DNA of 40,799 nucleotides from Hahella sp. HN01 (lineage in GTDB: Bacteria; Pseudomonadota; Gammaproteobacteria; Pseudomonadales; Oleiphilaceae), in contig NZ_JAHMIN010000027.1 of the NCBI RefSeq assembly GCF_018986435.1, positions 1-40,799 on the forward strand. The letters are read 5' to 3'. Below, piece by piece: positions 25,244 to 33,380 of this stretch. The notes under the pieces are model-generated. The model was not told the origin of the DNA, searched no databases, and worked only from the letters and a program-made list of their open reading frames with translations. How positions within the stretch are numbered: position 1 is the first letter of the stretch; every line of letters begins with the position of its first letter. The position numbers and the translations under genes are program-made.

Positions 25244-26368
25244 ATGACTCTTAAGCGATTCCTGAGAATCCTTCCCGTATCTGTTTTGTTGGCTTTCGGA
25301 ATCTCCGGATGCAACGAATCCAGTCCGGCCGCCAGTGCGCAGGCCGCCTCCCCAGAAGCCAAAGCCCCGGAACAAGTGTATACCTTGAGGCTGGCGGAAA
25401 CCTGGCAGCCTAACTTCCCGATATTCGGCGATGCGCCCCGCAATATGGCGGCGATGGCGGAGAAGATGTCCAATGGCCGGCTGAAAATCACCATTGATTC
25501 CGCCAACAAGCACAAAGCGCCCTTCGGCGTGTTCGATATGGTCAAGACTGGCCAGTATGACATGGGCCACTCTGCTTCCTATTACTGGAAAGGCAAAGTG
25601 CCTGAGACGCTTTACTTCACCACCATGCCTTTCGGCATGATCGCGCCGGAGCAATACGCCTGGTTTTACTACGGCGGCGGCATGGATCTGATGGAGAAAG
25701 TCTACGCCAAGCACAACATACTTTCGTTCCCTGGGGGTAATACCGGCAACCAGATGGGTGGTTGGTTCCAGAAAGAAATCAACTCGCTGCAGGACCTGCA
25801 GGGTCTGAAAATGCGCATTCCCGGATTCGCCGGCGAAGTATTGGCCAAAATCGGCGTGAGCCCCACCAATATCCCATCCGGCGAGCTGTATACCGCGTTG
25901 GAGCGCGGCACCATCGACGCTCTGGAGTGGGTCGGTCCCTCTCTGGATTTGCGGATGGGCTTCCACAAAATCGCGCCTTATTACTACACCGGTTGGCATG
26001 AGCCTGCGACCGAGTTGCAGTTCATGATCAATAAGAAATCCTGGGAGAAACTGCCTGCGGACCTGCAGGAGATTCTGCGGGTGTCCATGCGCACCGCCGC
26101 CTACGACATGTATATTCAGTCCACTCACGAAAGCGCGGAGAATTGGGCGACCATTCAAACGGAATTCCCCAACGTCAAACTGCGCACGTTCCCCAAAGAA
26201 GTTATCGCCGCCATGCGTAAGGCGAACGACGAGCTGCTGGCGGAAAAAGCCGCTACCGATCCCATGGCGGCGGAAATCCTTAAGTCGCAGCACGATTACA
26301 TGCTGAAAGCGCGTCGCTGGACCGAGATTTCCGATCTCGCCTACCTCAACAGCCAACCCCAAGGCTAA
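25244..26368 (+). CDS. TRAP transporter substrate-binding protein (DctP family, TakP-like)
   Basis: Extracytoplasmic receptor of a tripartite ATP-independent transporter. The signal peptide has a lipobox-like ISGC (Cys near 22), so it may be a lipoprotein. In the mature protein, LKMRIPGFAGEVLAKIGVSP and YTALERGTIDALEWVGPSLDLRMGFHKIAPYYYTGW are DctP hallmarks. The WVGP...GFHKIAPYYYTGWHEP block is closest to the TakP/lactate type, so a 2-oxo acid or hydroxy acid is a fair guess. The length of 374 residues fits. The ATG at 25244 has AAAGG 8 bases upstream. The membrane subunits follow after a 158-base gap containing a hairpin. Confidence 0.9.
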   Translation: MTLKRFLRILPVSVLLAFGISGCNESSPAASAQAASPEAKAPEQVYTLRLAETWQPNFPIFGDAPRNMAAMAEKMSNGRLKITIDSANKHKAPFGVFDMVKTGQYDMGHSASYYWKGKVPETLYFTTMPFGMIAPEQYAWFYYGGGMDLMEKVYAKHNILSFPGGNTGNQMGGWFQKEINSLQDLQGLKMRIPGFAGEVLAKIGVSPTNIPSGELYTALERGTIDALEWVGPSLDLRMGFHKIAPYYYTGWHEPATELQFMINKKSWEKLPADLQEILRVSMRTAAYDMYIQSTHESAENWATIQTEFPNVKLRTFPKEVIAAMRKANDELLAEKAATDPMAAEILKSQHDYMLKARRWTEISDLAYLNSQPQG

Positions 26369-26438
26369 TCGCAGTTAAACCCGGGGCCGCTCAGACAGAG
26401 CGCGCCTCCGGCGGAACTTTCACTGGCGTATACAAAGC

Positions 26439-26459
26439 GCCTGCCTGTTATAGGCGGGC
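26439..26459 (+). promoter_or_regulatory. Intergenic hairpin between TRAP P and Q genes
   Basis: GCCTGCCT (26439-26446) pairs with AGGCGGGC (26452-26459) with one G-T pair and a 5-base loop. It has no T run. A stable hairpin here could make the binding-protein mRNA more abundant than that of the permease, a common pattern in transporter operons. Confidence 0.45.
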
Positions 26460-26526
26460 CTGAGGAGGCGCTGCGTGTGGGAGCAATTCGTCGGAGGGCT
26501 GTCCTGCGCCCGGGCCGGAGTGGAAT

Positions 26527-27072
26527 ATGCAGTGGATTAAGATCTTCGATCGCCTGTTCGAGCGGGCGTCTCACCTCTGCGGCCTTATTGCCGCAGGCTG
26601 TTTCCTGCTGATGCTGGTCAACGTGTTTTACGACGTGGTGATGCGATATCTGTTCAATCAGGTGTCTATCGGCATGCAGGAATTGGAGTGGCATCTGTTC
26701 GCCGCCGTCTTTTTATTAGGCGTTCCTTATGCGCTGCGTACGGATGGCCATGTGCGCGTGGATGTGCTGTATGAAGGCTGGTCGGATCGAGTGAAAGCCA
26801 TCGTCAACATGGTTGGGGCGATCGTATTCGTCACGCCATTCTCACTGCTGGTGATGTATTTCGGTTTTGGCTTCACCGTGGATGCTTTCGATCTGATGGA
26901 AGGCAGCGGCGATCCAGGCGGTTTACCTTATCGCTGGATCATTAAGTCATTGATTCCTCTGTCCTCTCTGCTGATTCTGCTGTCCGGCCTGGGCATGATC
27001 ACTCAGGCGCTGAGAGTGCTGCTGTTGGGAGAGAAGTACGCAGAGTCTCATGCGAAGGAGGGCTTGGCGTGA
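26527..27072 (+). CDS. TRAP transporter small permease (DctQ family)
   Basis: Inner-membrane subunit of 181 residues with four hydrophobic helices (around 16-36, 56-72, 90-112, 136-158). The family features MQELEWHLFAAVFLLGVPYALR and DGHVRVDVLYEGWSDR are present. It joins the DctM subunit to form the membrane part of the TRAP system. The ATG at 26527 has CGGAG 6 bases upstream. Its stop overlaps the DctM start by 4 bases (GTGA), so the two are translationally coupled. Confidence 0.92.
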   Translation: MQWIKIFDRLFERASHLCGLIAAGCFLLMLVNVFYDVVMRYLFNQVSIGMQELEWHLFAAVFLLGVPYALRTDGHVRVDVLYEGWSDRVKAIVNMVGAIVFVTPFSLLVMYFGFGFTVDAFDLMEGSGDPGGLPYRWIIKSLIPLSSLLILLSGLGMITQALRVLLLGEKYAESHAKEGLA

Positions 27073-28355
27073 TCGGCATTATTATGTTCGCGGTGGCGTT
27101 GCTGATGTTGATGTTCGGCTTCCCCGTCGCATTCACTTTTGGCGGCGTGGCGTTGGTGTTCGGCTTGATCGCCCAGGGGCCGGAGCTGTTTGCTTTCATG
27201 CCGTACCGGATTCAAAGCATCATGGAAAATACCGTGATGATGGCCATTCCCATGTTCATTTTCATGGGGTTGGTATTGCAGAAGACCCGATTGGCGGAGC
27301 AGTTGCTGGAGGCCATGGGACGTCTTTTCGGCGGAGTTCGCGGCGGCTTAGCCATTTCCACTGTACTGGTCGGCGCCTTGCTGGCGGCTTCTACGGGCGT
27401 GGTCGGAGCCAGCGTGGTGGCCATGGGGCTGATTTCATTGCCGGTCATGCTGAAGTACGGCTATCACAAGGGTTTGAGCACCGGGACCATCTGCGCCTCC
27501 GGCACCTTGGGGCAGATTATTCCTCCCTCTATTATTCTGATTATTCTGGGCGATGTGATGGGCATTCCCGTAGGCGACCTGTTCCAGGCGGCGGTGGTTC
27601 CCGGCGTGGTGCTGATCGTCGCCTACATTGCCTATATTCTGATCGTCGCCTGGCTGAATCCCGATATGGCGCCGGCATTGCCGGACAACGGCGAGAACCG
27701 GGCGCAGCAGGTGAAAATCGCGCTGTTCTCTATCCTGCCGCCATTGGCGTTGATTCTGGTGGTGCTGGGATCCATCTTCACCGGCGTCGCGACGCCGACG
27801 GAGTCCTCCGCTCTGGGTGGCGTGGGCGCCTTGCTGCTGGCGGTGTGCTACCGCCAGTTTTCCTGGAAAATGGTGTGGGAGTGCAGCCGCGAAACCGTGA
27901 CGGTCACCGCCATGGTGTTTGCGATTCTGCTGGGCGCGACGGCGTTTTCCATGACCTTCACTTATGCGGGAGGCGATACGCTGGTGGAGCACTGGATGAC
28001 GCAATTGCCCGGTGAGAAGTGGGGCTTCCTGATCCTCACCATGCTGGTTATTCTGGTGCTGGGATTTTTCATCGATTTCGTGGAAATCTCTTTTATTATT
28101 GTGCCGATCCTGGCGCCGGTGGCGGAATCGCTGGGCATCAGTATGGTCTGGTTTGCGGTGCTGATCGCCATGAACCTGCAGACCAGCTTCCTGACGCCGC
28201 CGTTTGGGTTTAGTTTGTTCTATCTTAAAGGAGTCGCTCCGAAAGAGGTGACTACGATGGACATCTACCGGGGCGTGACGCCATTCATCATCCTGCAGGC
28301 GCTGGTGCTGATTTTGCTGCTGGTCGCGCCAGGATTGTTTGGCTTTGAAGTCTGA
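27069..28355 (+). CDS. TRAP transporter large permease (DctM family)
   Basis: Inner-membrane subunit with about 12 hydrophobic helices, driving uptake with the sodium or proton gradient. The product is 428 residues. Typical DctM stretches are FGFPVAFTFGGVALVFG at the start, GTLGQIIPPSI in the first half, TGVATPTESSALGGVGALLLA in the middle, and NLQTSFLTPPFGFSLFYL near the end. The GTG at 27069 overlaps the DctQ stop and has GAAGGAGG 7 bases upstream, a strong site. A histidine kinase and response regulator follow after 61 bases and probably control the transporter. Confidence 0.95.
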   Translation: MIGIIMFAVALLMLMFGFPVAFTFGGVALVFGLIAQGPELFAFMPYRIQSIMENTVMMAIPMFIFMGLVLQKTRLAEQLLEAMGRLFGGVRGGLAISTVLVGALLAASTGVVGASVVAMGLISLPVMLKYGYHKGLSTGTICASGTLGQIIPPSIILIILGDVMGIPVGDLFQAAVVPGVVLIVAYIAYILIVAWLNPDMAPALPDNGENRAQQVKIALFSILPPLALILVVLGSIFTGVATPTESSALGGVGALLLAVCYRQFSWKMVWECSRETVTVTAMVFAILLGATAFSMTFTYAGGDTLVEHWMTQLPGEKWGFLILTMLVILVLGFFIDFVEISFIIVPILAPVAESLGISMVWFAVLIAMNLQTSFLTPPFGFSLFYLKGVAPKEVTTMDIYRGVTPFIILQALVLILLLVAPGLFGFEV

Positions 28356-28416
28356 TTGAGGCGAGGCGCAGGGAGGCGCTCCGCCAGATCCTGTTTATCT
28401 GCTGGAGGCTTGCGTC

Positions 28417-29757
28417 ATGACGCTGCGCACTAAAGTTGTTCTGTTGGCGTTAGCGCCGTTGCTGCTGATCTCCATCGCATTTGCGCTGGCGATGGTGAAT
28501 CTGGCGGATGAGCTGGCGCAGCGTGAACTGGAGACCTTTGAGAACAATCTGCTGCGCTCCAAGGAAACAGCGCTGAAAAGCTATGTCAGCATCATGCGCA
28601 TCACCTCCGGTTATCTGATTGAGAAAGCGGAGTCCGACGAAGAGGCGAAGCGCAGCATTCAGGAACTGATGCAGCGCATGCATTTCAGTGAGGACGGCTA
28701 CTTCTTCGCCTACACCCCCAGCGGCGTGAATCTGGTGCACGCCACCCAGCCCGGACTGGTGGGCATGGACCTGCTGAATATTAAGGACAACAACAGTAAC
28801 TACGTTATCCGCAATCTGCTGGCGCGCGCTACGGAAGGCGGCGGCTTTCACAACTATCTCTGGCAGAAACCGACCTCCCGGGTGACCGTGGACAAGATCA
28901 GCTATGTGGAGTCCCTGCCGCCCTGGAACTGGATGTTCGGCACTGGTCTCTACCTTGATGATATTCAACAGGAAATGGAGCTGATCAAAGACGGCGTGGA
29001 CGAGAACGTGGCGGATGCGCTGCTGACCTTCGTCATTATCGCCTTGCTGGCGGTGATGGGTGTGCTGATTGCATCAATCTGGTTCAACGTGCATGAACAC
29101 CGGCTGGCGGATCAAAGCCTCAAGGAACTCAGTCATAAAACGGTACAGCTGCAGGAGGAAGAGCGGCGAAGGGTGTCCCGGGAACTGCACGATGGCATCA
29201 ATCAATTGCTGGTGTCGGTGAAATATCGTATCGAGACGGTGCTGGGCCTGCTGCAGGAAAGCCAGCAAACCTTGCGCGAACCTCTGCTGAAAGGACGGGA
29301 AACCCTGAAACAGGCGATTCAGGAAGCGCGGCGTATCAGTCACGACTTACGCCCCAGTATTTTAGACGACCTAGGTCTGGTGGCGGCGTTGGAGCATCTG
29401 GGAGAAGATTTTGAAGAGCGCTCCGGCATCGACGTATCCGTGTATCTGCAGGTATCGGAAACCAAGTTGGATGAAGATATCGCCACGACCCTCTACCGTA
29501 TCGCCCAGGAAGCGTTATATAACGTGGAAAAACATGCCGGCGCCAGGCAGGTGACGTTACGCCTGGAGCAGGATGCGGAAGGACTGTTTCTGGAAGTGAA
29601 GGACGACGGCGCAGGGTTTTCGTTGCGGCGTCTCGGCCACGGCAGAGGCATCGGGATTCGCAATATGCGCGAGCGAGTGGAGTTTCTTGGCGGAAACTTC
29701 AGTGTACATTCGGAAGAAGGCAAAGGGACCTGCATTCAGGTGACCTTCATGGGATAA
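28417..29757 (+). CDS. Cache-domain sensor histidine kinase (NarX/DegS-like, HisKA_3)
   Basis: Membrane sensor of 446 residues. A first membrane helix (6-28) is followed by an extracytoplasmic single-Cache domain (about 35-190, with SEDGYFFAYTPSGVNLVHAT and WNWMFGTGLYLDDI). A second membrane helix (about 203-223) follows. No HAMP domain is obvious. The HisKA_3 phosphoacceptor is His258 in SRELHDGINQ, and a HATPase domain has YRIAQEALYNVEKHA, VKDDGAGFSL and GRGIGIRNMRERV. The ATG has GGAGG 8 bases upstream. The ligand is probably the substrate of the adjacent TRAP system or a related carboxylate (inference); Cache domains often bind small acids. The response regulator follows after 10 bases. 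Confidence 0.92.
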   Translation: MTLRTKVVLLALAPLLLISIAFALAMVNLADELAQRELETFENNLLRSKETALKSYVSIMRITSGYLIEKAESDEEAKRSIQELMQRMHFSEDGYFFAYTPSGVNLVHATQPGLVGMDLLNIKDNNSNYVIRNLLARATEGGGFHNYLWQKPTSRVTVDKISYVESLPPWNWMFGTGLYLDDIQQEMELIKDGVDENVADALLTFVIIALLAVMGVLIASIWFNVHEHRLADQSLKELSHKTVQLQEEERRRVSRELHDGINQLLVSVKYRIETVLGLLQESQQTLREPLLKGRETLKQAIQEARRISHDLRPSILDDLGLVAALEHLGEDFEERSGIDVSVYLQVSETKLDEDIATTLYRIAQEALYNVEKHAGARQVTLRLEQDAEGLFLEVKDDGAGFSLRRLGHGRGIGIRNMRERVEFLGGNFSVHSEEGKGTCIQVTFMG

Positions 29758-29767
29758 AGAGACAAGA

Positions 29768-30391
29768 ATGATAAGACTGGTATTGGTTGACGATCATATT
29801 CTGGTGCTGGAAGGCATCCGCGCCCGGCTGGAGCAGGAGCCGGACATCGATGTAGTGGCTCAGGCCACGGACGGTCAGCAGGCGATTGAAGCGGTGGCGA
29901 CCCATCAACCGGATGTCGTGATGATGGACGTGAGCATGCCGCGCATGAACGGCATCGACGCCACGGAGTATATGGCGCAGCACTTTCCCGATACCCGCGT
30001 GCTGATTCTCAGCATGCACAACAATAAAGAGTATGTGTCGCAGATTCTGCACAAAGGCGCCAAGGGCTATATTCTTAAAGATGTGTCTGTGGATGAAATG
30101 ATTCGCGCCATTCGCACTGTCTATGAAGGCGGCACTTATATCAGCAGCGGCGCCTCCGCAGCCCTGTTTTCCCAGCCGCAGTTGCGCGGCGAGACGTCCG
30201 CCAGTCTGACTCACCGGGAGGCGTCAGTATTGAAGAAAGTGGCGGAAGGCAAGAGTAACAAGGCGATTGCGGAAGAGCTTGCCATCAGCGTGCGTACAGT
30301 GGAAACTCACAGGCAGAATATCAAGGCGAAACTGGGACTTAGCTCCACGGCGGAATTAACCAAGTACGCCATTAAGCATGGGTTAATGTAA
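29768..30391 (+). CDS. NarL/FixJ-type response regulator
   Basis: Two-component regulator of 207 residues. Its receiver domain has acidic pocket D8/D9, phosphoacceptor Asp54 (MMDVSMP), Ser82 and Lys104. The C-terminal LuxR-type helix-turn-helix is LTHREASVLKKVAEGKSNKAIAEELAISVRTVETHRQNIKAKL (from about 146). It is the partner of the kinase just upstream (10-base gap). The probable target is the TRAP operon, though no operator is obvious. Confidence 0.95.
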   Translation: MIRLVLVDDHILVLEGIRARLEQEPDIDVVAQATDGQQAIEAVATHQPDVVMMDVSMPRMNGIDATEYMAQHFPDTRVLILSMHNNKEYVSQILHKGAKGYILKDVSVDEMIRAIRTVYEGGTYISSGASAALFSQPQLRGETSASLTHREASVLKKVAEGKSNKAIAEELAISVRTVETHRQNIKAKLGLSSTAELTKYAIKHGLM

Positions 30392-30438
30392 GTCGGTTTA
30401 TCGTTTCGCCTGTCAGCGCAAGTTTAGAGGATCGGCCG

Positions 30439-30924
30439 ATGCGTATATCCGGGTTCATATTAATCACCATTCTGATGGCGTTCGCCTCCGGGTGTAGCTC
30501 TGTGCGGGTGAATCATCCGCCGACGGCGATACCCTCTCCAGAACAAATATCCAGCCCTGTCGCCGCCGCTTTGTATGACCAGTATGACGAGTGGCGCGGC
30601 GTAGACTACCGCTATGGAGGCCTTGATAAGTCCGGCGTGGACTGTTCAGGCCTGGTGTATCTCACTTTTCAGGAGCGTTTCGACGCCAGGCTGCCCAGAA
30701 CCACGAAAGGGTTGGCGCAAAAAGGGCGTCAGGTGAGCCGCAAAGAACTGCAACCCGGCGACTTAGTGTTCTTCAAACCCGGCGGCTGGAAAGGGCTTCA
30801 TGTCGGCATTTACGTGGAAAATAACCGTTTCCTGCATGCATCCACCAGTAACGGCGTGGAATTGGCCTATCTGCATAACGGCTACTGGGCCGACCATTTT
30901 TGGCAGGCGCGGCGGGTAAAGTAA
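30439..30924 (+). CDS. NlpC/P60 family lipoprotein (putative murein endopeptidase)
   Basis: Outer-membrane-anchored cysteine peptidase predicted to cut stem peptides in peptidoglycan. The lipobox is ASGC (Cys19). The catalytic Cys69 is in GVDCSGLVY, His121 in LHVGIYV, and the third polar residue is probably His133 in FLHAST. The length of 161 residues is typical of Spr/MepS-like proteins. The ATG at 30439 has GAGG 8 bases upstream. It may be co-transcribed with the phosphatase gene 22 bases downstream. Confident family call; the exact bond specificity is unknown. Confidence 0.92.
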   Translation: MRISGFILITILMAFASGCSSVRVNHPPTAIPSPEQISSPVAAALYDQYDEWRGVDYRYGGLDKSGVDCSGLVYLTFQERFDARLPRTTKGLAQKGRQVSRKELQPGDLVFFKPGGWKGLHVGIYVENNRFLHASTSNGVELAYLHNGYWADHFWQARRVK

Positions 30925-30946
30925 GTAAAGACAAGCGTCGTCTAGA

Positions 30947-31474
30947 GTGATTCCCAATCTGCGTGACGTCGGAGAGGCGGTGAACTGCCTTTCCGGACGC
31001 GAGTTAATGCGTGAGGGCGTGTTATTCCGCGGCGGCACGGTTAATGAGCTATTCAGCGTGTCAGAACTTCCGCCCGTGGATTGCATCCTTAATCTGAGAA
31101 GCGGTCCAGATCACGTCTTTGTAGGCAAAAAACAGCTCCATATTCCCGCCGTGGACAGTGTTGAAAATTACGTCACAGCAAGCGGCGCGGTGCGTAACTG
31201 GCTCAATCGAGTACTCGCGGCAATATGTGCAGACGTCGCCTTCCCGCTTTTGATTCATTGCACGGCGGGTAAAGACAGGACCGGCGTTGTTGTCGCGCTG
31301 ATCCTTGCTCTCATTGATGTGCCTCAAGATGTCATTGTTGAAGAATATCTTCTGTCAGACGGCGTAGCGGATAGCGCTAATATAGAAACCGCCTTACAAG
31401 GCATCGGCCGCGCATCTGATTATGTGTACAGTCCTGACGTGTCCGCTTTTCTCAAGCAAGCCTTGCTAATCTGA
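30947..31474 (+). CDS. Tyrosine phosphatase-like protein
   Basis: Cys phosphatase of 175 residues, of the bacterial Y_phosphatase3 type. The N-terminal NLRDVGEAV corresponds to the family NFRDLGG, and the P-loop HCTAGKDRTG has Cys105 and Arg111. The KDRTG loop (instead of GIGRTG) is characteristic of this group, which may act on phosphoproteins or phosphoinositides. The start is GTG at 30947 with no clear ribosome site; coupling with the upstream gene is likely. No kinase gene is adjacent. Confidence 0.82.
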   Translation: MIPNLRDVGEAVNCLSGRELMREGVLFRGGTVNELFSVSELPPVDCILNLRSGPDHVFVGKKQLHIPAVDSVENYVTASGAVRNWLNRVLAAICADVAFPLLIHCTAGKDRTGVVVALILALIDVPQDVIVEEYLLSDGVADSANIETALQGIGRASDYVYSPDVSAFLKQALLI

Positions 31475-31570
31475 TTTTAGGTGACAACCCGTAGCGGTTT
31501 TCTTGCGGAGGAATTAACCAATTTTTAATCAACTAACGCCAGTCTAAACAGGTTTCTTTCCTTTATGATG

Positions 31571-31589
31571 GTTCAATTCAATATTGAAC
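31571..31589. promoter_or_regulatory. Operator-like inverted repeat
   Basis: Perfect GTTCAAT-N5-ATTGAAC, 18 bases before the ATG at 31608. A regulator site or a leader hairpin; the regulator is unknown. Confidence 0.45.
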
Positions 31590-31607
31590 CCTTGTGTGGG
31601 ACTGACC

Positions 31608-31934
31608 ATGAAAATGACGAATCTTCTTGAAAGGAAGTTGATCGGCGTTGATCCATTTTGGGTCGTCAGAATCGACTATTCTCCTTTGACCGCAAAATTG
31701 TGTCTGGATCTCACACCGGAGCCGGAATCCGGCATCGTTACCAGAAGAGCAATTTTTTCCGGGGTCACTACCTGCAAAGCGGATTATTTTGACGCCGTCG
31801 GCGACGCTGACTATATGCCCACCGTTATTGGCGTGCTGAGTGCGCAGAAAGGCGCGCAACAAAAGATTATCGTTACGACGGATGCGTTCGAACTGACCTT
31901 TGACTGCGCCGGAGAGCCCGAAATCGACCTCTAA
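31608..31934 (+). CDS. Hypothetical protein
   Basis: A 108-residue product with no recognised family. It alternates beta-like stretches (DPFWVVRIDYS, KIIVTTDAFELTFDC) and has no signal peptide, membrane helix or catalytic motif. The ATG at 31608 has GGGA 7 bases upstream; a second ATG at 31614 is possible, and a TTG at 31584 would sit inside the upstream inverted repeat. It stands alone on the plus strand. Support for it being a gene is its full-length frame and the operator-like repeat. Confidence 0.5.
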   Translation: MKMTNLLERKLIGVDPFWVVRIDYSPLTAKLCLDLTPEPESGIVTRRAIFSGVTTCKADYFDAVGDADYMPTVIGVLSAQKGAQQKIIVTTDAFELTFDCAGEPEIDL

Positions 31935-32021
31935 TTTCACAAAATTTTTCCCGCCATGCACATTTGAGACTGTTTGTCAGCCCTTATAATTTTCGGTTAT
32001 CTCTTTATAATGTTCGGCCCT

Positions 32022-32041
32022 CTCGAAGTTAGGTCTTCGAG
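32022..32041. promoter_or_regulatory. Leader inverted repeat
   Basis: Perfect CTCGAAG-N6-CTTCGAG, 42 bases before the GTG at 32084 and downstream of two TATAAT boxes (31985-31990 and 32006-32011). It could be an operator or an mRNA leader hairpin. Confidence 0.5.
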
Positions 32042-32083
32042 CAGGAAAAAGAAGAGTGTGCGGCAACGAATTTGAGGTTTTTG

Positions 32084-32896
32084 GTGATAGTTTTTACTGC
32101 TACCGATCAAGTTACGGGGAAAGTTTTTGCGGGCAGCACCCGCAGGTCATTGGAGGATCATTGGGGGCATTTGTTGGTCCAGGAATCCGAAGGCGCAATG
32201 GGTGAGTTCTTTGAAACTCTGCGGTCCAGCGGCGCGGACTCTTTCAAAATGGAAGAGTGGGGTTATTCTGATAACCCTAAAGAACTTCGGGAAATGTTGG
32301 CTGAAGCGATGGAAGCGCTGGGCGCCAAAGCAATCAAAGTCACACTGACTCGACCAGAGAACAAATCCAAACCATCAATGGATCTGATGAAAGAGTTGGA
32401 AGCATTGAAACAGGAAATGTCGGACGGCTCTGACGATCCCGACTATACGCCGAAGAAAAAAGAGGCTGTGGTTAAGCCGGAAGCTCCAAAGCCCGCCCCT
32501 AAAGCGGAACCGAGACCACTGCGTCACACTGCTTCCACCCGTGAGGCGGAAGAGATGCGCGCATTGATTGCCGGTATCGAGGCCCGCCGTCGCGGTGGGA
32601 CCAAAGCGGGGCAGAAGGCGGCGAAGAAAGCCGGCGCTGCAGGTCTGGCGAAAGCAGCCAAATCTGCGACTGGCGCAACCGCTCCCGCTCCAGTGAACCG
32701 TCCCAAGCTGTCTGAAGGCCGTACTGGCTCAGCAGCGAAGGAAAAACGCATTCGCGAAGCGATTGCGGCTGAGAAAGCGGAAATGGAAGCGCAGAAGCGT
32801 AACCAGGCTTCAGAAGAAGCGAAAGAAATGCGCGAGATCATGGCGCGTTTGGATCAGCGCACCAAAGAAGGCGCGCGTATCCATCGTCGTCTGTAG
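32084..32896 (+). CDS. Diverged GIY-YIG-like domain with long basic helical tail
   Basis: The product is 270 residues. The first 90 resemble a GIY-YIG domain: VIVFTATDQVTGKVFAGSTR in place of the usual Y-I-T-N-x-NGKxYVG-x-T, then SLEDHWGHLL. The usual YIG motif is FAG. Residues 95-270 are Lys/Ala/Glu rich with no fold match: a Pro-rich linker (PKPAPKAEPRP), an Ala/Lys histone-H1-like part and a helical part with two REAEEMRALIA-type units. This looks like a DNA- or RNA-binding tail. GTG at 32084 has GAGG 6 bases upstream; TTG codons at 32072 and 32081 are possible starts. Confidence 0.6.
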   Translation: MIVFTATDQVTGKVFAGSTRRSLEDHWGHLLVQESEGAMGEFFETLRSSGADSFKMEEWGYSDNPKELREMLAEAMEALGAKAIKVTLTRPENKSKPSMDLMKELEALKQEMSDGSDDPDYTPKKKEAVVKPEAPKPAPKAEPRPLRHTASTREAEEMRALIAGIEARRRGGTKAGQKAAKKAGAAGLAKAAKSATGATAPAPVNRPKLSEGRTGSAAKEKRIREAIAAEKAEMEAQKRNQASEEAKEMREIMARLDQRTKEGARIHRRL

Positions 32897-32911
32897 TACA
32901 GCGTGTTCTAA

Positions 32912-32939
32912 GCAGGGCTCTGTGATCAACAGGCCCTGC
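32912..32939 (+). terminator. Hairpin after the GIY-YIG-like gene
   Basis: GCAGGGC (32912-32918) and GCCCTGC (32933-32939), with CTGT/ACAG inside, form a 7 plus 4 bp stem 15 bases after the stop. It has no T run, so it could be a terminator lacking a U tract or a 3' stabiliser. Confidence 0.4.
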
Positions 32940-33050
32940 GACCTCTCCAGAATATCCTCTCTTTCCTCATCTGTAGTAAGTATAGTAAGCAACACTATTA
33001 TCTATTCCAGACTTGTCCCTGTTCGTCCTCCTGATGATGTCGGCGCGATT

Positions 33051-33078
33051 TTGTCGAACGCGTTTCTAGTGCTATGAT
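33051..33078 (+). promoter_or_regulatory. Candidate sigma-70 promoter
   Basis: TTGTCG (33051-33056), 16-base spacer, TATGAT (33073-33078), placed 60 bases before the start of the SEC-C gene. The -35 match is fair (4/6) and the -10 is good. Confidence 0.4.
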
Positions 33079-33140
33079 GCCGCCTCCCCGCCGTTAGGCG
33101 AGAGGAGCAACAATGACGGAAACATCAATGGAGGTGTGTC

Positions 33141-33380
33141 ATGCGTACCAAATACGAAGAAATGCTGTGCTTTCGAGGTCACCAGTAAGCGCAGGAAAGG
33201 TTATCCATCTGAAACTCAGGTGAAGCGCGGCTACAGAGTCGTTCATGGAGACAAAGATCTGCATGAGAAGCTGGGGAGAAATGATCCCTGTCCCTGTGGC
33301 TCACGGAGGTTGTTTCAAACAATGTTGTCTTAAGTCAGGTTGCTTTCGACGGCATTAACCGAGACGACTATTTCCGCTAA
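33141..33380 (+). pseudogene. SEC-C motif protein gene broken by three one-base frameshifts
   Basis: ATG at 33141 has GGAGG 6 bases upstream. The frame gives [15 protein letters not shown] and stops at 33186. Dropping one base there continues [19 protein letters not shown] and [20 protein letters not shown]. Dropping one base at about 33304 gives [13 protein letters not shown], completing the SEC-C zinc motif (CPCGSG...FKQCC). Dropping one at about 33344 gives FDGINRDDYFR and a stop at 33378-33380. Four pieces in order, with the three shifts summing to a whole codon, cannot be chance. The intact protein would be about 78 residues, a small zinc-binding protein of unknown role. An ATG at 33113 with a good AGGAG site opens another frame and may be a leader peptide. 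Confidence 0.75.

Noticed and set aside
25127-26362. A 411-residue minus-strand frame over the TRAP binding protein
   Set aside because: Antisense shadow of a clear DctP gene.
27050-28015. A 321-residue plus-strand frame overlapping DctM
   Set aside because: An alternative frame of the DctM gene; it is very rich in Arg and Gly and has no membrane helices.
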